Notes: generated from the letters alone by a model not told the origin. A DNA stretch of 56,113 nucleotides from Treponema sp. (GCA_016288205.1 JAEEYO010000053.1:1-56113), one strand, 5' to 3'. Counted from the first letter of the stretch, positions 8,287 through 17,444 are shown. Program-made: numbers and translations.

Positions 8287-9206
8287 AAATCTTTTCCTCC
8301 CGATGAGTCCTTGTGTCCCGGAAAATATCCTGCATGATACTCCCTCAGAGCCTCATCGTCAATATGTGTATAAATCTGGGTCGTAGCCAGATCTGAATGT
8401 CCCAAAAGTTCCTGCACCGACCTTAAGTCAGCACCGCCGGAAAGCAGGTGAGTCGCAAAGGAGTGACGCAAAGTATGCACCTTGGAGACCACCCCGGTTT
8501 TGCTCTCAAGCGTCTGAAAATTCTTCCAGATTCCCTTTCTGGAAAGCTTTTGGCCACGGAAATTCACGAAGACCTCTTCCACGGCCTTTTTACCGACAAA
8601 AGAAGGTCTCACCTCGAAAATCCATTTTTTAAGCCATTCCGCGGCAATGTCCCCGAACGGAACCATACGCTCCTTGTCACCCTTACCGCGCACGATTATA
8701 ATCTGCTCGTCAAAATGCACGTTGGAGACCAAAAGTCCCGACGCCTCGCTGATTCTGAGCCCGCAGCCGTAAATCATCTCAAAAAGAGCCCTGTCCCGGA
8801 TTCCCAGAGGCTTGGTGGTGTCTATGGAAGACAAAAGCTCATCCACTTCCTCTATGGAAAGCACCGACGGAAGATGCTGCGACTGTTTCGGTCTCTCAAG
8901 CTCGTAGGCATAATTGTCCGCCCACACACCGGTCCGTTTCAGATACTTTCCGAACGAACGCAGGGCCGAAATGTCCTTGGATGAAGTCCTCGCAGACGCA
9001 CCCTGGGTTCTTCTCCATGTAAGAAAACCGAGCAGCTCTCTGTTTCCGACCTCCGAAAGGGATTTTTTCTCCCCGTCAAGCCAGTTCAGGAACTCAAGGC
9101 AGCTCAGACAATACGTCTCCGCCGAAAGATCCGCCATGCGCTTCACGAGAATCAAATCGTCAAAGTAGGAGCGCAAGATTGGGGGCCACGCAGACTCATC
9201 AGCCAT
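8283..9206 (-). CDS. xerC: Tyrosine site-specific recombinase, XerC-like
   Basis: A 307-aa Xer recombinase with intact catalytic residues: R151 (GLRISEA), K175 (GKGDKER), H244-x-x-R247 (HTLRHSF), H270 (LGHSD) and Y279 (TQIYTH). With the XerD-like protein at 1577 it would complete a XerC/XerD pair for dimer resolution at the division septum, which makes sense of its place directly after ftsZ: its ATG is one base beyond the ftsZ stop, so the two are surely cotranscribed and probably coupled. The C-terminal LLGHSDLATTQIYTHI block is the classical Xer form. The C versus D label is uncertain; treponemal annotations have called this position codV. Confidence 0.87.
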   Translation of the reverse strand: MADESAWPPILRSYFDDLILVKRMADLSAETYCLSCLEFLNWLDGEKKSLSEVGNRELLGFLTWRRTQGASARTSSKDISALRSFGKYLKRTGVWADNYAYELERPKQSQHLPSVLSIEEVDELLSSIDTTKPLGIRDRALFEMIYGCGLRISEASGLLVSNVHFDEQIIIVRGKGDKERMVPFGDIAAEWLKKWIFEVRPSFVGKKAVEEVFVNFRGQKLSRKGIWKNFQTLESKTGVVSKVHTLRHSFATHLLSGGADLRSVQELLGHSDLATTQIYTHIDDEALREYHAGYFPGHKDSSGGKDL

Positions 9207-9207
9207 T

Positions 9208-10692
9208 TTATTCGTCCGTAAGCCTGATCGTCCGGTTGAGCTTATTCAGATTATTCCTCCACACAGCCGGCTGCCTTAAATCGTCCGGGTCGCTGGAAAA
9301 TCCTGCCGGAGGATCATAGGGCTGCCTCGACTTCAAGGTACTCAGCCTCGGTTTAAGGGCATCTGAAAGAGAAATGGGGGCCTCGGTCTCATTCTGCACG
9401 TCATCCGCATTGTCTCCGTCCGCATCATCAGCCTGGTCAAAGGGATTGGAAATATTATAGTCCCCGGCACCGACGCTGTTCATCTGAGGACGCTGGATCG
9501 GTGTGCGGCTCATCTTTTCAGCCTCATCGTAAAGGACGCCCGTATTTACAGGCACGCTGCTGATTTTATCGGTAAAAGAGTCTGATTTCGGCTCCGCTTT
9601 TTTCATGGATGACTGGTCGCCGTGAAAAACCTTGTCAAACTCATCAAGGGACATTACATTCGCGTTTTTTGCCTTGGTCTCGTTCTCACGCTCCCTTTCC
9701 TCTTCGGAAATCTCAAATCCGGTCGCAATTACGGTAACGGAAATCTTCTCGCCCATGGACGGATCAAGCACCTGTCCCCAGAAAAGACTCAGGCTGCTCG
9801 ATGCTGATGCGGAGATTGTCTTGATGATTTCCTCGACCTCCACCATGGCAAGGTCCTCCGCGCTCGTTATGTTCACGAGAATGTAGCTTGCGCCGTCAAT
9901 GCTTCTGTTCTCAAGCATGGGGTTCGTAATGGCTCTCTGGGCTGCCTCCACGGCACGGTTCTCACCTTCCGCCATTCCAACGCCAAGGATTGCCTCGCCC
10001 TTGTCCTTCATAACTGTCTTCACGTCGGCAAAGTCGCAGTTCACCTCTCCGGGCTTCGTAATAATCTCGGTAATTCCCATCACGCCCTGGCAGAGAACTT
10101 CATCGGCAAGACGGAATGACTGCTTGTAAGTAAGCGTGCGGTCGGTTCCAACAATCTTCATTATCTGCTGATTCGGGATGATTATAAGGCTGTCCACATG
10201 CTCGCGGAGTTTCTTGATTCCTTCCATCGCGTTCTTCATGCGGATTTTTGCTTCAAATTCAAAGGGAGTCGTAACGACGGCAATGGTAAGCGCACCCTGC
10301 TCATGTGCAATTCTGGCAACGACCGGAGCAGAACCGGTTCCTGTTCCACCGCCCATTCCGGCAGTGATAATCACCATGTCCGCACCGCGCACGGTCTCGG
10401 TTATTACATCCTCGTCTTCCTTTGCGGCATTCTCACCCACCTCAGGGTTTCCGCCCGCTCCAAGTCCACCGGTAAGCTGCTGTCCGATGGGCAATCTTTT
10501 CTTCGCCTTGGAAACGGTAAGTGCCTGCATATCGGTATTCATGACGATAAACTCAACGTCGCTCACACCCGCTTCAATCATGCGGTTTACAGCGGAAGAA
10601 CCTCCTCCTCCGCATCCGATTATCTTTATTACCGTAGGACTCGGCGCATGAAGTCCCTCCCCGGCATCCTTTTCAACAGACAGTTCAATCAT
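9208..10692 (-). CDS. ftsZ: Cell division protein FtsZ
   Basis: Tubulin-like GTPase that forms the division ring. The sequence has GCGGGGSSAVNRM, the tubulin signature AGMGGGTGTGSAPVVA, and the T7-loop region NCDFADVKTVM. The GTPase core ends near residue 340 and is followed by a long acidic, disordered linker and the C-terminal peptide RQPAVWRNN, which matches the FtsA/membrane-partner binding tail, then about 13 extra residues. I place the start at ATG 10692 (MIELSVEK), which has GGGAGG directly upstream, rather than the in-frame ATG at 10752, which has none. At about 494 aa it is longer than the usual 350-400, all of the excess lying in the tail. It has its own promoter at 10780. Confidence 0.96.
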   Translation of the reverse strand: MIELSVEKDAGEGLHAPSPTVIKIIGCGGGGSSAVNRMIEAGVSDVEFIVMNTDMQALTVSKAKKRLPIGQQLTGGLGAGGNPEVGENAAKEDEDVITETVRGADMVIITAGMGGGTGTGSAPVVARIAHEQGALTIAVVTTPFEFEAKIRMKNAMEGIKKLREHVDSLIIIPNQQIMKIVGTDRTLTYKQSFRLADEVLCQGVMGITEIITKPGEVNCDFADVKTVMKDKGEAILGVGMAEGENRAVEAAQRAITNPMLENRSIDGASYILVNITSAEDLAMVEVEEIIKTISASASSSLSLFWGQVLDPSMGEKISVTVIATGFEISEEERERENETKAKNANVMSLDEFDKVFHGDQSSMKKAEPKSDSFTDKISSVPVNTGVLYDEAEKMSRTPIQRPQMNSVGAGDYNISNPFDQADDADGDNADDVQNETEAPISLSDALKPRLSTLKSRQPYDPPAGFSSDPDDLRQPAVWRNNLNKLNRTIRLTDE

Positions 10693-10779
10693 ATTTCCTC
10701 CCGACCCTTTTTTTATTCGGCTGACGGAAATATCCCCCTTTCCGAAAGCCATTTTAAGCTGGGTAAAACCAGCAAAACT

Positions 10780-10788
10780 ATTATATCA
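10780..10788 (-). promoter_or_regulatory. Extended -10 promoter of ftsZ
   Basis: On the minus strand TGA-TATAAT (10788-10780) is a perfect -10 hexamer with the extended TGn element; the -35 region (TTTTAA) is weak, as is common for extended -10 promoters. Transcription would start near 10773 and give an 80-nt leader to ATG 10692. The leader begins with a small hairpin, GCTGG-gtaaaa-CCAGC as read on the plus strand (10758-10773). This would let FtsZ be made independently of mraZ-operon control. Confidence 0.55.
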
Positions 10789-10802
10789 CCAAATGCAAAA
10801 TA

Positions 10803-12071
10803 TTAAAAGAACTTTTGCCAAATTTCCTTAACTTTATCAACAAAACCTATCTTTTCACCGCTGCTTTCCCGCTTTGAGTTCACAGTCTTGCTCTGTTTTT
10901 TCTCAGAATTCTTCACGGAAACCACCAGACCGACCGCTGTGGCAAAATCAGCCTTCCTGTACATGAATCCGGCATCTCCCGGAAGACGGCCGTAATCCGC
11001 GCACTCACCAAGACGAACCGACTCCGTTCCCCAAATGCTCTGGGTAAGATTTCTGACTCCCGGCATGAGGGCTCCCCCTCCGGTAACGACAATGCTTCCG
11101 CTGAGCTCCTTGAGTCCGGAATGCTTTACAATTTCCCTGCGGATCATAGTCATAATTTCAGCCATGCGGGGCTGTATGATTGCGCAAAGGTCGTATCTTG
11201 TGGTGAGCTCGGCAGGTCTGGAGCCAATCTCACGGATTATGACCTCTTCCTCGGCCTCGTTTCCCTCAATCCAGCAGCATCCGTACTGAATCTTGATTTC
11301 CTCCGCAACCGAACGCGGGATTCCCTTGACCTGGGCAATGTCGCTCGTGACAAGATTTCCGCCCACCGGCACCGACGTTATGTAGATTGGAGCCCCGTTG
11401 TAAATTACCATGGCATCCGTGCTGTCCGCACCAATGTCAATCAGGATGCTTCCAAGCTCCATTTCCTCCGTGTTAAGAGTGGCCTCCGCTTCGGCAAGGG
11501 TCTTAAGGTAGATTCCGTCTACGTCAAGCCCGGCCCTGGAAAGGCACTCACCGATTGTGGCACAGGCTGTTTTTGAGGCCGTCACCAGGAAAACCGACAC
11601 ATCAAGCCTTACGCCAAGATTACCGATCGGATCCTTGTAGCCGGAAATCTCATCAATCTTGTATTCCTGGGGAATTGCGTGGAGAATCTGCTTGTCCATG
11701 GGAAGAAAAACTGCTATGGCGCTGTCAATGGCATGCTTTTTGTTCTCATTTGAAATTTCGAGCCGCCTGTTTCTGTTCGTGGTGTCCACCGGGATTCCTC
11801 CGCTTCTGCAGCGCCCCTCAACATGAACTCCACCAATGGCGACATATACGCTGTGAACGTCCACCCCGGCCATAACCGAAGCGTCATCTATAGTTTCCTT
11901 TATTGCGGACATTGCGGCACCGATATTGACGATGACACCCTTCTGCAATCCCTTGTTGGACGGTCTCTTAGCCGCCCCAATTATTTCGAGATGGTCATCC
12001 TCATTAATCTGTCCGATAACACAGCGTATGCAGCTAGTGCCTATTTCAAGCCCAACAATAATCCTACTCAA
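10803..12071 (-). CDS. ftsA: Cell division protein FtsA
   Basis: Actin-like ATPase that tethers FtsZ filaments to the membrane. The 422-aa protein shows the phosphate-1 motif VGLEIGTSCIRCVIG, the SHS2/1C insert, phosphate-2 GSILIDIGADSTDAM, the adenosine motif VVTGGGALMPGV, and a C-terminal amphipathic helix (IGFVDKVKEIWQKFF) that is the membrane-targeting sequence. The start is a TTG (12071) with GGGGG a few bases upstream, 14 nt after the ftsQ stop. The rare start codon may keep FtsA below FtsZ, whose gene also has its own promoter. Confidence 0.93.
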   Translation of the reverse strand: MSRIIVGLEIGTSCIRCVIGQINEDDHLEIIGAAKRPSNKGLQKGVIVNIGAAMSAIKETIDDASVMAGVDVHSVYVAIGGVHVEGRCRSGGIPVDTTNRNRRLEISNENKKHAIDSAIAVFLPMDKQILHAIPQEYKIDEISGYKDPIGNLGVRLDVSVFLVTASKTACATIGECLSRAGLDVDGIYLKTLAEAEATLNTEEMELGSILIDIGADSTDAMVIYNGAPIYITSVPVGGNLVTSDIAQVKGIPRSVAEEIKIQYGCCWIEGNEAEEEVIIREIGSRPAELTTRYDLCAIIQPRMAEIMTMIRREIVKHSGLKELSGSIVVTGGGALMPGVRNLTQSIWGTESVRLGECADYGRLPGDAGFMYRKADFATAVGLVVSVKNSEKKQSKTVNSKRESSGEKIGFVDKVKEIWQKFF

Positions 12072-12085
12072 AATATCCCCCGTAC

Positions 12086-12949
12086 TCAGCGTTTTCTATA
12101 AGATACCGCCCCATAACGGACATCAATTTCAATCACATCCGGTTCAATGGAATTTACGACGTCCAATGATACCATCATATACTTTAATGTCTCTTCGTTC
12201 AAGTTCTGATCGGTCAAAACTTTAACTTTGCTGTGGATGGGATAAAGAATCAGCTCATATCCGCCGTAATCCTTGGGAACAACCTGAATTTCCGAAATTG
12301 CTGCGAAATAATTCTGCGGCAGCTCACGGATTTGCGCAATCTGCTCCATAAGAGACCTGTATGTGTCCGGAATTCTCATGCCGGAATGTACGCTGGTAAC
12401 AGGAAGCCCCGAAATTACAGGGATGGAAGTGTCCTTCAGAACCGACGATGTGTTTGAAGTGTAAAGAACGCCGTTCCTGTCAATCTGCACGGGAACTGCC
12501 TTTCCACCAGTCACCACAAGAGTCTTTGCGACGGTCTCCCTCTCCTTGATTTCTATTATAACACGGTCGGGAAAATGCTTGTCAACAGTGACCTTCTCAA
12601 CCTCGGGGATGGAACCGAAAGCTGCGGCGGCCTTGGATGCGTCAAACTGCATCCATGTGGACATTCCGAGAGAGTTCGCCTTTGCCGTAAGCTCAGACAT
12701 CGGCACGTTTTTCATACCGCGGAACTGCATCTTCACGGCGGCAAGGGACGGGATCAGCAATGTATAAAGGACTCCCTCAATGAGAATCAATGCGGCGAGA
12801 ATAATCACTATTATCTTTAGAACTGTCAGTTTTTTATCCTTCATCTTAGGATTTACCCCAGCAACGGCCTTTTTCCCCTTTGCAGAAGAAGAAGAGCCAA
12901 AATCAGTAAAAATAGTAAACGGTACTTCCGTATATGCGCTGTCACTCAT
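12086..12949 (-). CDS. ftsQ: Cell division protein FtsQ/DivIB
   Basis: Bitopic divisome protein that bridges early and late division proteins. The 287-aa sequence has a cytoplasmic N-terminus of about 45 residues, one membrane segment (LTVLKIIVIILAALILIEGVL), a POTRA domain starting at MKNVPMSELTAKANSLG and containing the KHFPDRVIIEIKER block, and the FtsQ beta domain. It begins with an ATG that overlaps the ftsW stop by 4 nt. Identification rests on the POTRA/FtsQ pattern and position; sequence similarity in this family is always low. Confidence 0.85.
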   Translation of the reverse strand: MSDSAYTEVPFTIFTDFGSSSSAKGKKAVAGVNPKMKDKKLTVLKIIVIILAALILIEGVLYTLLIPSLAAVKMQFRGMKNVPMSELTAKANSLGMSTWMQFDASKAAAAFGSIPEVEKVTVDKHFPDRVIIEIKERETVAKTLVVTGGKAVPVQIDRNGVLYTSNTSSVLKDTSIPVISGLPVTSVHSGMRIPDTYRSLMEQIAQIRELPQNYFAAISEIQVVPKDYGGYELILYPIHSKVKVLTDQNLNEETLKYMMVSLDVVNSIEPDVIEIDVRYGAVSYRKR

Positions 12950-14181
12950 AGATTAATTTCCACCCCGTCAAGATTTTCCATTCCGCTTTCACTTCCGGAT
13001 CTTCTGTTCCCCAGATTTAAGATGTTCCCATCTTCATCATCGGTAGTACTTGAAGCGTTCAATATGAATCCGCACATACAAAATGTAGCGATCATGGACG
13101 ATCCACCCGAAGAAAAGAATGGAAGCGGAATTCCTGTAGTTGGAAGAGCACCGCATACAACACCTATATTAATCAGAGATTGAAGCAAAATCAAGGTCGT
13201 GAATCCAAAAGAACCGTAGCTTCCGAACCTGCTTGGTGTGGTTACGGCAATCTTATAGCCACGGATGGCAAAAAAGACAAGCACGACACAATACGCGATG
13301 ACACCGATCAGACCCATCGCATTTACCCAGCCCGCAAAAATGTAGTCTGTCTGTATCTCAGGGATATTGAGCACGGACATTCCGGTACCAACGCCGTTTC
13401 CCCAGATGCCGCCCAGAGATATGACGTTTTCGGAAGTCGCACGCTGATAGCCCGTAGTCATGTTCAGCTCCTCAGGCTTGAAAAAGGCGATCAGACGGTT
13501 GATTCGGTACGGCTCAATAAAAATCAGCAGCAAGATGACCGGTATGGCCAGAATCATCACGGGAAGGAACCAAGACATTTTCGCCCCGGACGCAAAGAAC
13601 ATGACTGTACCCACAAGGAATATAAAGACGCTCGTGGAAAAATCTTTCTGCAGGATAATTACGATGACAAAGAGAAAAAGCCCGAGCATGGGATAAAGTC
13701 CGTACTCCTTCTGGCTGTCACTGTCGAGCACAAGATATTTGTCGAAGAGATTCGCAAGATACATCACCACGGCAAGCTTGGCAAATTCAGAGGGCTGAAA
13801 TCTTCCCAGGTGAGGGATGTTCACCCAGCGCGCGGCACCGTGACTCGCCTTTCCAAAAAAGGGAAGTATTGGCAGGATGCAGAAAATCAGGGAGCCGATA
13901 ACAAAGAATCCCAGGAATTTTCTGAGCAGACGGAAAGGAATGAACGCAAAGAACAAAAATCCTATTATGCCCATGAAAGAAAACATGAGCTGCCTCGCCA
14001 CAAAATAATAGCGGCTCTTTTCCGAAAGGAACGGAAGCCTTGCCACAGCGTCAGGAGTTGAGATAAGAACCGTGAAGATTCCGAGTCCCCAGAGAAGGAT
14101 GACCGACACCAAAAAAAGTGTGTTGCCCGATTTGCTGTCCTCGCCGATTTTTCCAGTCTGAAAAGTAAAGCGTCCCATCAC
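12946..14181 (-). CDS. ftsW: Septal peptidoglycan polymerase FtsW
   Basis: SEDS-family glycosyltransferase that polymerises lipid II at the septum. The 411-aa protein has about ten membrane segments, the RWVNIPHLGRFQPSEFAKLA block, QKDFSTS at the usual QPDFGT site, the IPEIQTDYIFAGWVNAMGLIG loop and the C-terminal GIPLPFFSSGGSS. The motif substitutions are conservative. It overlaps murF and ftsQ by 4 nt on either side. Its partner transpeptidase FtsI is not encoded in this cluster, so it must lie elsewhere. RodA is the alternative, but the setting among fts genes favours FtsW. Confidence 0.92.
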   Translation of the reverse strand: MMGRFTFQTGKIGEDSKSGNTLFLVSVILLWGLGIFTVLISTPDAVARLPFLSEKSRYYFVARQLMFSFMGIIGFLFFAFIPFRLLRKFLGFFVIGSLIFCILPILPFFGKASHGAARWVNIPHLGRFQPSEFAKLAVVMYLANLFDKYLVLDSDSQKEYGLYPMLGLFLFVIVIILQKDFSTSVFIFLVGTVMFFASGAKMSWFLPVMILAIPVILLLIFIEPYRINRLIAFFKPEELNMTTGYQRATSENVISLGGIWGNGVGTGMSVLNIPEIQTDYIFAGWVNAMGLIGVIAYCVVLVFFAIRGYKIAVTTPSRFGSYGSFGFTTLILLQSLINIGVVCGALPTTGIPLPFFSSGGSSMIATFCMCGFILNASSTTDDEDGNILNLGNRRSGSESGMENLDGVEINL

Positions 14182-15593
14182 TTGGCCTCCGAAATCATTG
14201 AGACCACGCGCTCAAGTCCCATGCCCCTGGAGCCCTTCACAAGCACCACCGCACCCTCAGGAGCGACGGAAAGCACAAGGGAAGAAACAGCCCTCATTGA
14301 CTCATCGCTTCTTCCCGCCACATATTCACAACGGCATCCGCCCTTCTCAGACTTCGCCGCCTCATAAGCAGATTTCATCTCGTCGCCCGCAAAAACCACA
14401 AGAGCCGCGCCTGAATGAGACGCCTGAACTCCGGTCTTCGCATGTTCCGCCACTGAATCCGCGCCAAGCTCCAGCATGTCACCAAGGACAAGAATCTTCG
14501 CGTTGCCGTTGAGCGAGGAAATCAAATCCACGGCCTTTTCCATTGAATCCGGGTTCGCATTGTAGCAGTCCTGAACCACAGTGTATTTTCCGCGCAGCAC
14601 CTGGGAGCGACCGAACATGGGCTTGAGCGAGCTGATTCCGTCCGCAATATCCTCCGAGGACACACCGAGCACCCTTGCAAGAGCGATCGCACCAAGGGCA
14701 TTTCTGAAATTGTATTTTCCCGGAAGACAGAGACTTGCCTTATGCCCTTCCACCATGAACGATGTTCCGTCCAATCCGCAATCTTTCACGGAGCTGATTG
14801 ACTCATCGCAGCCCTCGCCATAGAACACGACGTTTCCGTCCACCTGATTCTCAAGGAAAGACGCGAAATCATCCTCACGAGGTATGACGGCAGTACCGAA
14901 GCTGTGAAAGTGCTCAAAAATACGAGCCTTCTCCGCCGCAATGTTTTCCCTGCTTCCAAGATTTCCGATGTGAGCCGTCCCGATGTTTGTGATTACGGCA
15001 AAACGTGGTTTAAGCACGGCAGCGATCTCACCCATCTCGCCAGCACGGTTCATGCCCATCTCAAAAAGACCAAGCTCATGCTCCTTCCTGATTTTGAAAA
15101 CGGAAAGCGGAAGCCCTGTCTCTGAGTTAAGGTTTCCTTCATTACACACAAGATTGTATTTTCGCGAGAGGATTGCGGCAAGAATCTCTTTCGTGGTGGT
15201 TTTTCCCGAGCTGCCTGTAACTCCCACGCGGATAAGGTTCGGGAATTTCTCCACATAACGACCAGCGGCTGCCTGCAGGGCATGGAGAGTGTTTTCCACG
15301 GCGATAAAATACACGTCAGGATTTTTCTGTGAGAGCTCCGTAAAAAAATGAGAGTCCTTTTCGTAATTCGCCATGCAGATAAAGACTACCGACGCCCCCT
15401 TTTCAAGAGCCTGCGGAATGTATGCGTGTCCGTCCTGCACCTCGCCGATGAGAGGAACAAAAAGAGTCCCCTTCACGACATTGCGGCTGTCCGTCTGCAC
15501 CGATCCGAATGAAAATGTTCCAGTTCCCAAAACATGAACGCCGCCGATTGAATCCAGCACGTCCTCAAGCGATAAAAGACTTTCCCCACTCAT
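14178..15593 (-). CDS. murF: UDP-N-acetylmuramoyl-tripeptide--D-alanyl-D-alanine ligase
   Basis: MurF adds D-Ala-D-Ala to the UDP-MurNAc-tripeptide, the last cytoplasmic step of precursor synthesis. The 471-aa protein shows the N-terminal substrate-binding domain, the ATP-binding VGVTGSSGKTTTKE loop, the CNEGNLNSETGLPLSV block, ALFEMGMNRAGEM-like acidic motif, and the C-terminal domain with QDCYNANPDSMEKA and VLGDMLELG. It is coupled at both ends by ATGA overlaps with ftsL and ftsW. No other mur ligase, mraY or murG is present in the cluster, which is unusually reduced. Confidence 0.95.
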   Translation of the reverse strand: MSGESLLSLEDVLDSIGGVHVLGTGTFSFGSVQTDSRNVVKGTLFVPLIGEVQDGHAYIPQALEKGASVVFICMANYEKDSHFFTELSQKNPDVYFIAVENTLHALQAAAGRYVEKFPNLIRVGVTGSSGKTTTKEILAAILSRKYNLVCNEGNLNSETGLPLSVFKIRKEHELGLFEMGMNRAGEMGEIAAVLKPRFAVITNIGTAHIGNLGSRENIAAEKARIFEHFHSFGTAVIPREDDFASFLENQVDGNVVFYGEGCDESISSVKDCGLDGTSFMVEGHKASLCLPGKYNFRNALGAIALARVLGVSSEDIADGISSLKPMFGRSQVLRGKYTVVQDCYNANPDSMEKAVDLISSLNGNAKILVLGDMLELGADSVAEHAKTGVQASHSGAALVVFAGDEMKSAYEAAKSEKGGCRCEYVAGRSDESMRAVSSLVLSVAPEGAVVLVKGSRGMGLERVVSMISEAK

Positions 15594-15901
15594 TTGCCAG
15601 ATTCCCCTTTTCCCTTCATCTCCACGCGGATAATCTCATCGGAATCTGCCTTACGCATTCCCAGCTCCTCGGACGCAATTCTTTCAATCCTGTCCGCCGA
15701 AGACAAAAGACTTATGTCGGTGATCAGTTTTTTATTTTCTTCGATTAAATCCGCTTGCTTTTCCTCAAGCTTGATGACCTCGGTTCTCAGGTCGCTGTAA
15801 CGTCTTGCCTGTGCCGCATTTAAAATAAGAAGAGCCGGTATGCTCAAGGCCACCATGCAGATTGTGACAATCTTCAATATATTCGTAATCTTTCTTATCA
15901 T
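15590..15901 (-). CDS. ftsL: FtsL/DivIC-like septum protein
   Basis: A 103-aa bitopic protein: a short basic N-terminus, one membrane segment (about 8-28, ILKIVTICMVALSIPALLIL), then a periplasmic leucine-zipper-type coiled coil (KLEEKQADLIEENKKLITDISLL) and the AADRIERIASEELGMRKA-type ending seen in FtsL. It would form the FtsQ-L-B complex that activates septal synthesis. It lies exactly where ftsL is expected, between rsmH and the mur gene, and overlaps both neighbours by 4 nt. Confidence 0.8.
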   Translation of the reverse strand: MIRKITNILKIVTICMVALSIPALLILNAAQARRYSDLRTEVIKLEEKQADLIEENKKLITDISLLSSADRIERIASEELGMRKADSDEIIRVEMKGKGESGK

Positions 15902-16884
15902 AACGCCTCCACCCCATACAGACGCTTTTCATCAGCATCACGTATTTTTCTTACGACCCTCAGTTTCGCGCTTCTTGACGGTGAGTTGACCTTCACCTCT
16001 TCGTCGCTCGGTTCCACGGCCTTTCTGGTCAGGATTTCCGCACACGGGCTACCACCGCACACACAGACAGGGACCTCCGGGGGACACACGCACTGCTTAC
16101 CCAGATTCCGGAAATAATTCTTCACGATCCTGTCCTCAAGCGAATGGAAGGTAATCACTCCAAGCTTTCCTCCGGGTGCGAGCACGTTGAACGCGTTGTG
16201 CAGGGCATCTGGGAGTCTCTTCAGCTCGGAATTGACCATAATCCTCAGCGCCTGAAAAGTCCTGGTTGCCGGATGTATTGTCCCGTGGCGATACTTAGGA
16301 GGAACCGCATCATAAATAATATCGGCCAAGGCACCGGTGGAATTTATCCTTCCCGACTCCCTGGCGGAACAAATTGCCGACGCAATCCTGCGGGAAAACT
16401 TCTCATCCGAGTAAAGATAAATCATGTTCGCAAGCTGAGCTTCCGGCATTTCATTTACCACGTCCCCGGCGCTTTTTCCCGCATTTGGATTGAGCCGCAT
16501 ATCAAGTGTCTCATCATGTCGAAATGAGAATCCCCTCCCGCTCCGCTCATAGTGATACACGCTGATTCCTAAATCAAACAAAATGAGGTCGGGACGACGC
16601 TCCTCAGCCGGATAATCACGATAAAAATCATCGAACCATCCGTTGAAGAAACGCATCCGCTCCCCAAATTGCGAAAGACGCTCCACGGCTCTCCCCTGAA
16701 TCTGGGAGTCCGCATCCACGCCCAAAATGCGCAGTGAGGGAAATTTCTTAAGGAAATTGAATGAATGTCCGCCCTCTCCAAGTGTTGAATCAATCATGAA
16801 TGCATCATTCTCAAACGGCTCCCCAACCGGAGAAAGATAGTCAAGGCACTCATTAAGCAGCACCGGCGTATGAACGACTTCCAC
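15898..16884 (-). CDS. rsmH: 16S rRNA (cytosine-1402-N4)-methyltransferase
   Basis: RsmH (MraW) methylates C1402 of 16S rRNA using S-adenosylmethionine. Visible motifs are HTPVLLNECLDYL at the N-terminus, STLGEGGHS (SAM loop), FDLGIS, LDMRLNPNAG, RHGTIHPATRTFQALRI and VITFHSLEDRIVK. I place the start at GTG 16884, which gives the conserved V-HTPVLLNE start and has GTGGGG about nine bases upstream; a TTG at 16941 would add 19 unlikely residues. It is the second gene of the division cluster, 110 nt after mraZ. A four-cysteine insert (CVCPPEVPVCVCGGSPC) near residue 270 is also seen in other RsmH proteins. Confidence 0.94.
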   Translation of the reverse strand: MEVVHTPVLLNECLDYLSPVGEPFENDAFMIDSTLGEGGHSFNFLKKFPSLRILGVDADSQIQGRAVERLSQFGERMRFFNGWFDDFYRDYPAEERRPDLILFDLGISVYHYERSGRGFSFRHDETLDMRLNPNAGKSAGDVVNEMPEAQLANMIYLYSDEKFSRRIASAICSARESGRINSTGALADIIYDAVPPKYRHGTIHPATRTFQALRIMVNSELKRLPDALHNAFNVLAPGGKLGVITFHSLEDRIVKNYFRNLGKQCVCPPEVPVCVCGGSPCAEILTRKAVEPSDEEVKVNSPSRSAKLRVVRKIRDADEKRLYGVEAL

Positions 16885-16994
16885 TTTTTTTAACCCCACC
16901 ACTTTTTTTCTGTTTTCCCACCCAACTCTCTTGGCAAACAAAAAAAATTATTGTGAAACAGATACAGGTCCCACCCCTTACCTGTTCCGGCATT

Positions 16995-17444
16995 TTACAG
17001 AAGTATGTCACGCATACTTTCAATGGCCTCCTGGACCGACGAAGCAGATTCCTCGTCAAACTTCCTGAATTCCTCAGCGTCCCACAGTTCCATGTACCGG
17101 TTCATTCCGAACACGATGCACTCCCCGCCGAGTTTCAGGGAAGCGAATTCCCGAAGTCCCTGTGGAATGGAAAGCCTGCCTGCCTTGTCAATCTCCAGCC
17201 TCTGTGCCGGCGCGATGAAACGTCTCAGTATAAGACGCTTCTTGTTGTCGAAGATAGAGGCGGAACCAATGATTTTCTCGGAAAGTTTAAGCCATTCCTC
17301 GGAGGTGAAAAGCATCAAACAGTGGTCAAGTCCTTGCGTCACGAAAAGCTCCTCCTGTCCCAAGGCAGCACGTAATTTGGACGGAAAGCCAAAACGGCCC
17401 TTGTCATCCATAGTTACGTTGAACTCTCCAATCAGCAAATCCAT
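16995..17444 (-). CDS. mraZ: Transcriptional regulator MraZ
   Basis: MraZ is an AbrB-like DNA-binding protein, first gene of division clusters and in known cases a repressor of its own operon. The protein has two MraZ repeats: LIGEFNVTMDDKGRFGFPSKLRAAL and LEIDKAGRLSIPQGLREFASL, each with the D-x-KGR/D-x-AGR motif. I choose ATG 17444 (MDLLIGEF), with GGAG nine bases upstream, over GTG 17459, which would add five residues. The segment just upstream carries five GTGG/TGGG repeats with 10-11-bp spacing, a likely binding site for this protein. Confidence 0.95.
   Translation of the reverse strand: MDLLIGEFNVTMDDKGRFGFPSKLRAALGQEELFVTQGLDHCLMLFTSEEWLKLSEKIIGSASIFDNKKRLILRRFIAPAQRLEIDKAGRLSIPQGLREFASLKLGGECIVFGMNRYMELWDAEEFRKFDEESASSVQEAIESMRDILL

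Noticed and set aside
9208..10752. ATG 10752 as the ftsZ start
   Set aside because: It lacks a ribosome-binding site; ATG 10692 has GGGAGG directly upstream and gives the usual FtsZ N-terminus.
16881..16930. Further GTGG/TGGG motifs between mraZ and rsmH as a second MraZ operator
   Set aside because: The spacings (15 and 22 bp) are irregular and the stretch is purine-biased, so G-rich words are expected; one of them serves as the rsmH ribosome-binding site.
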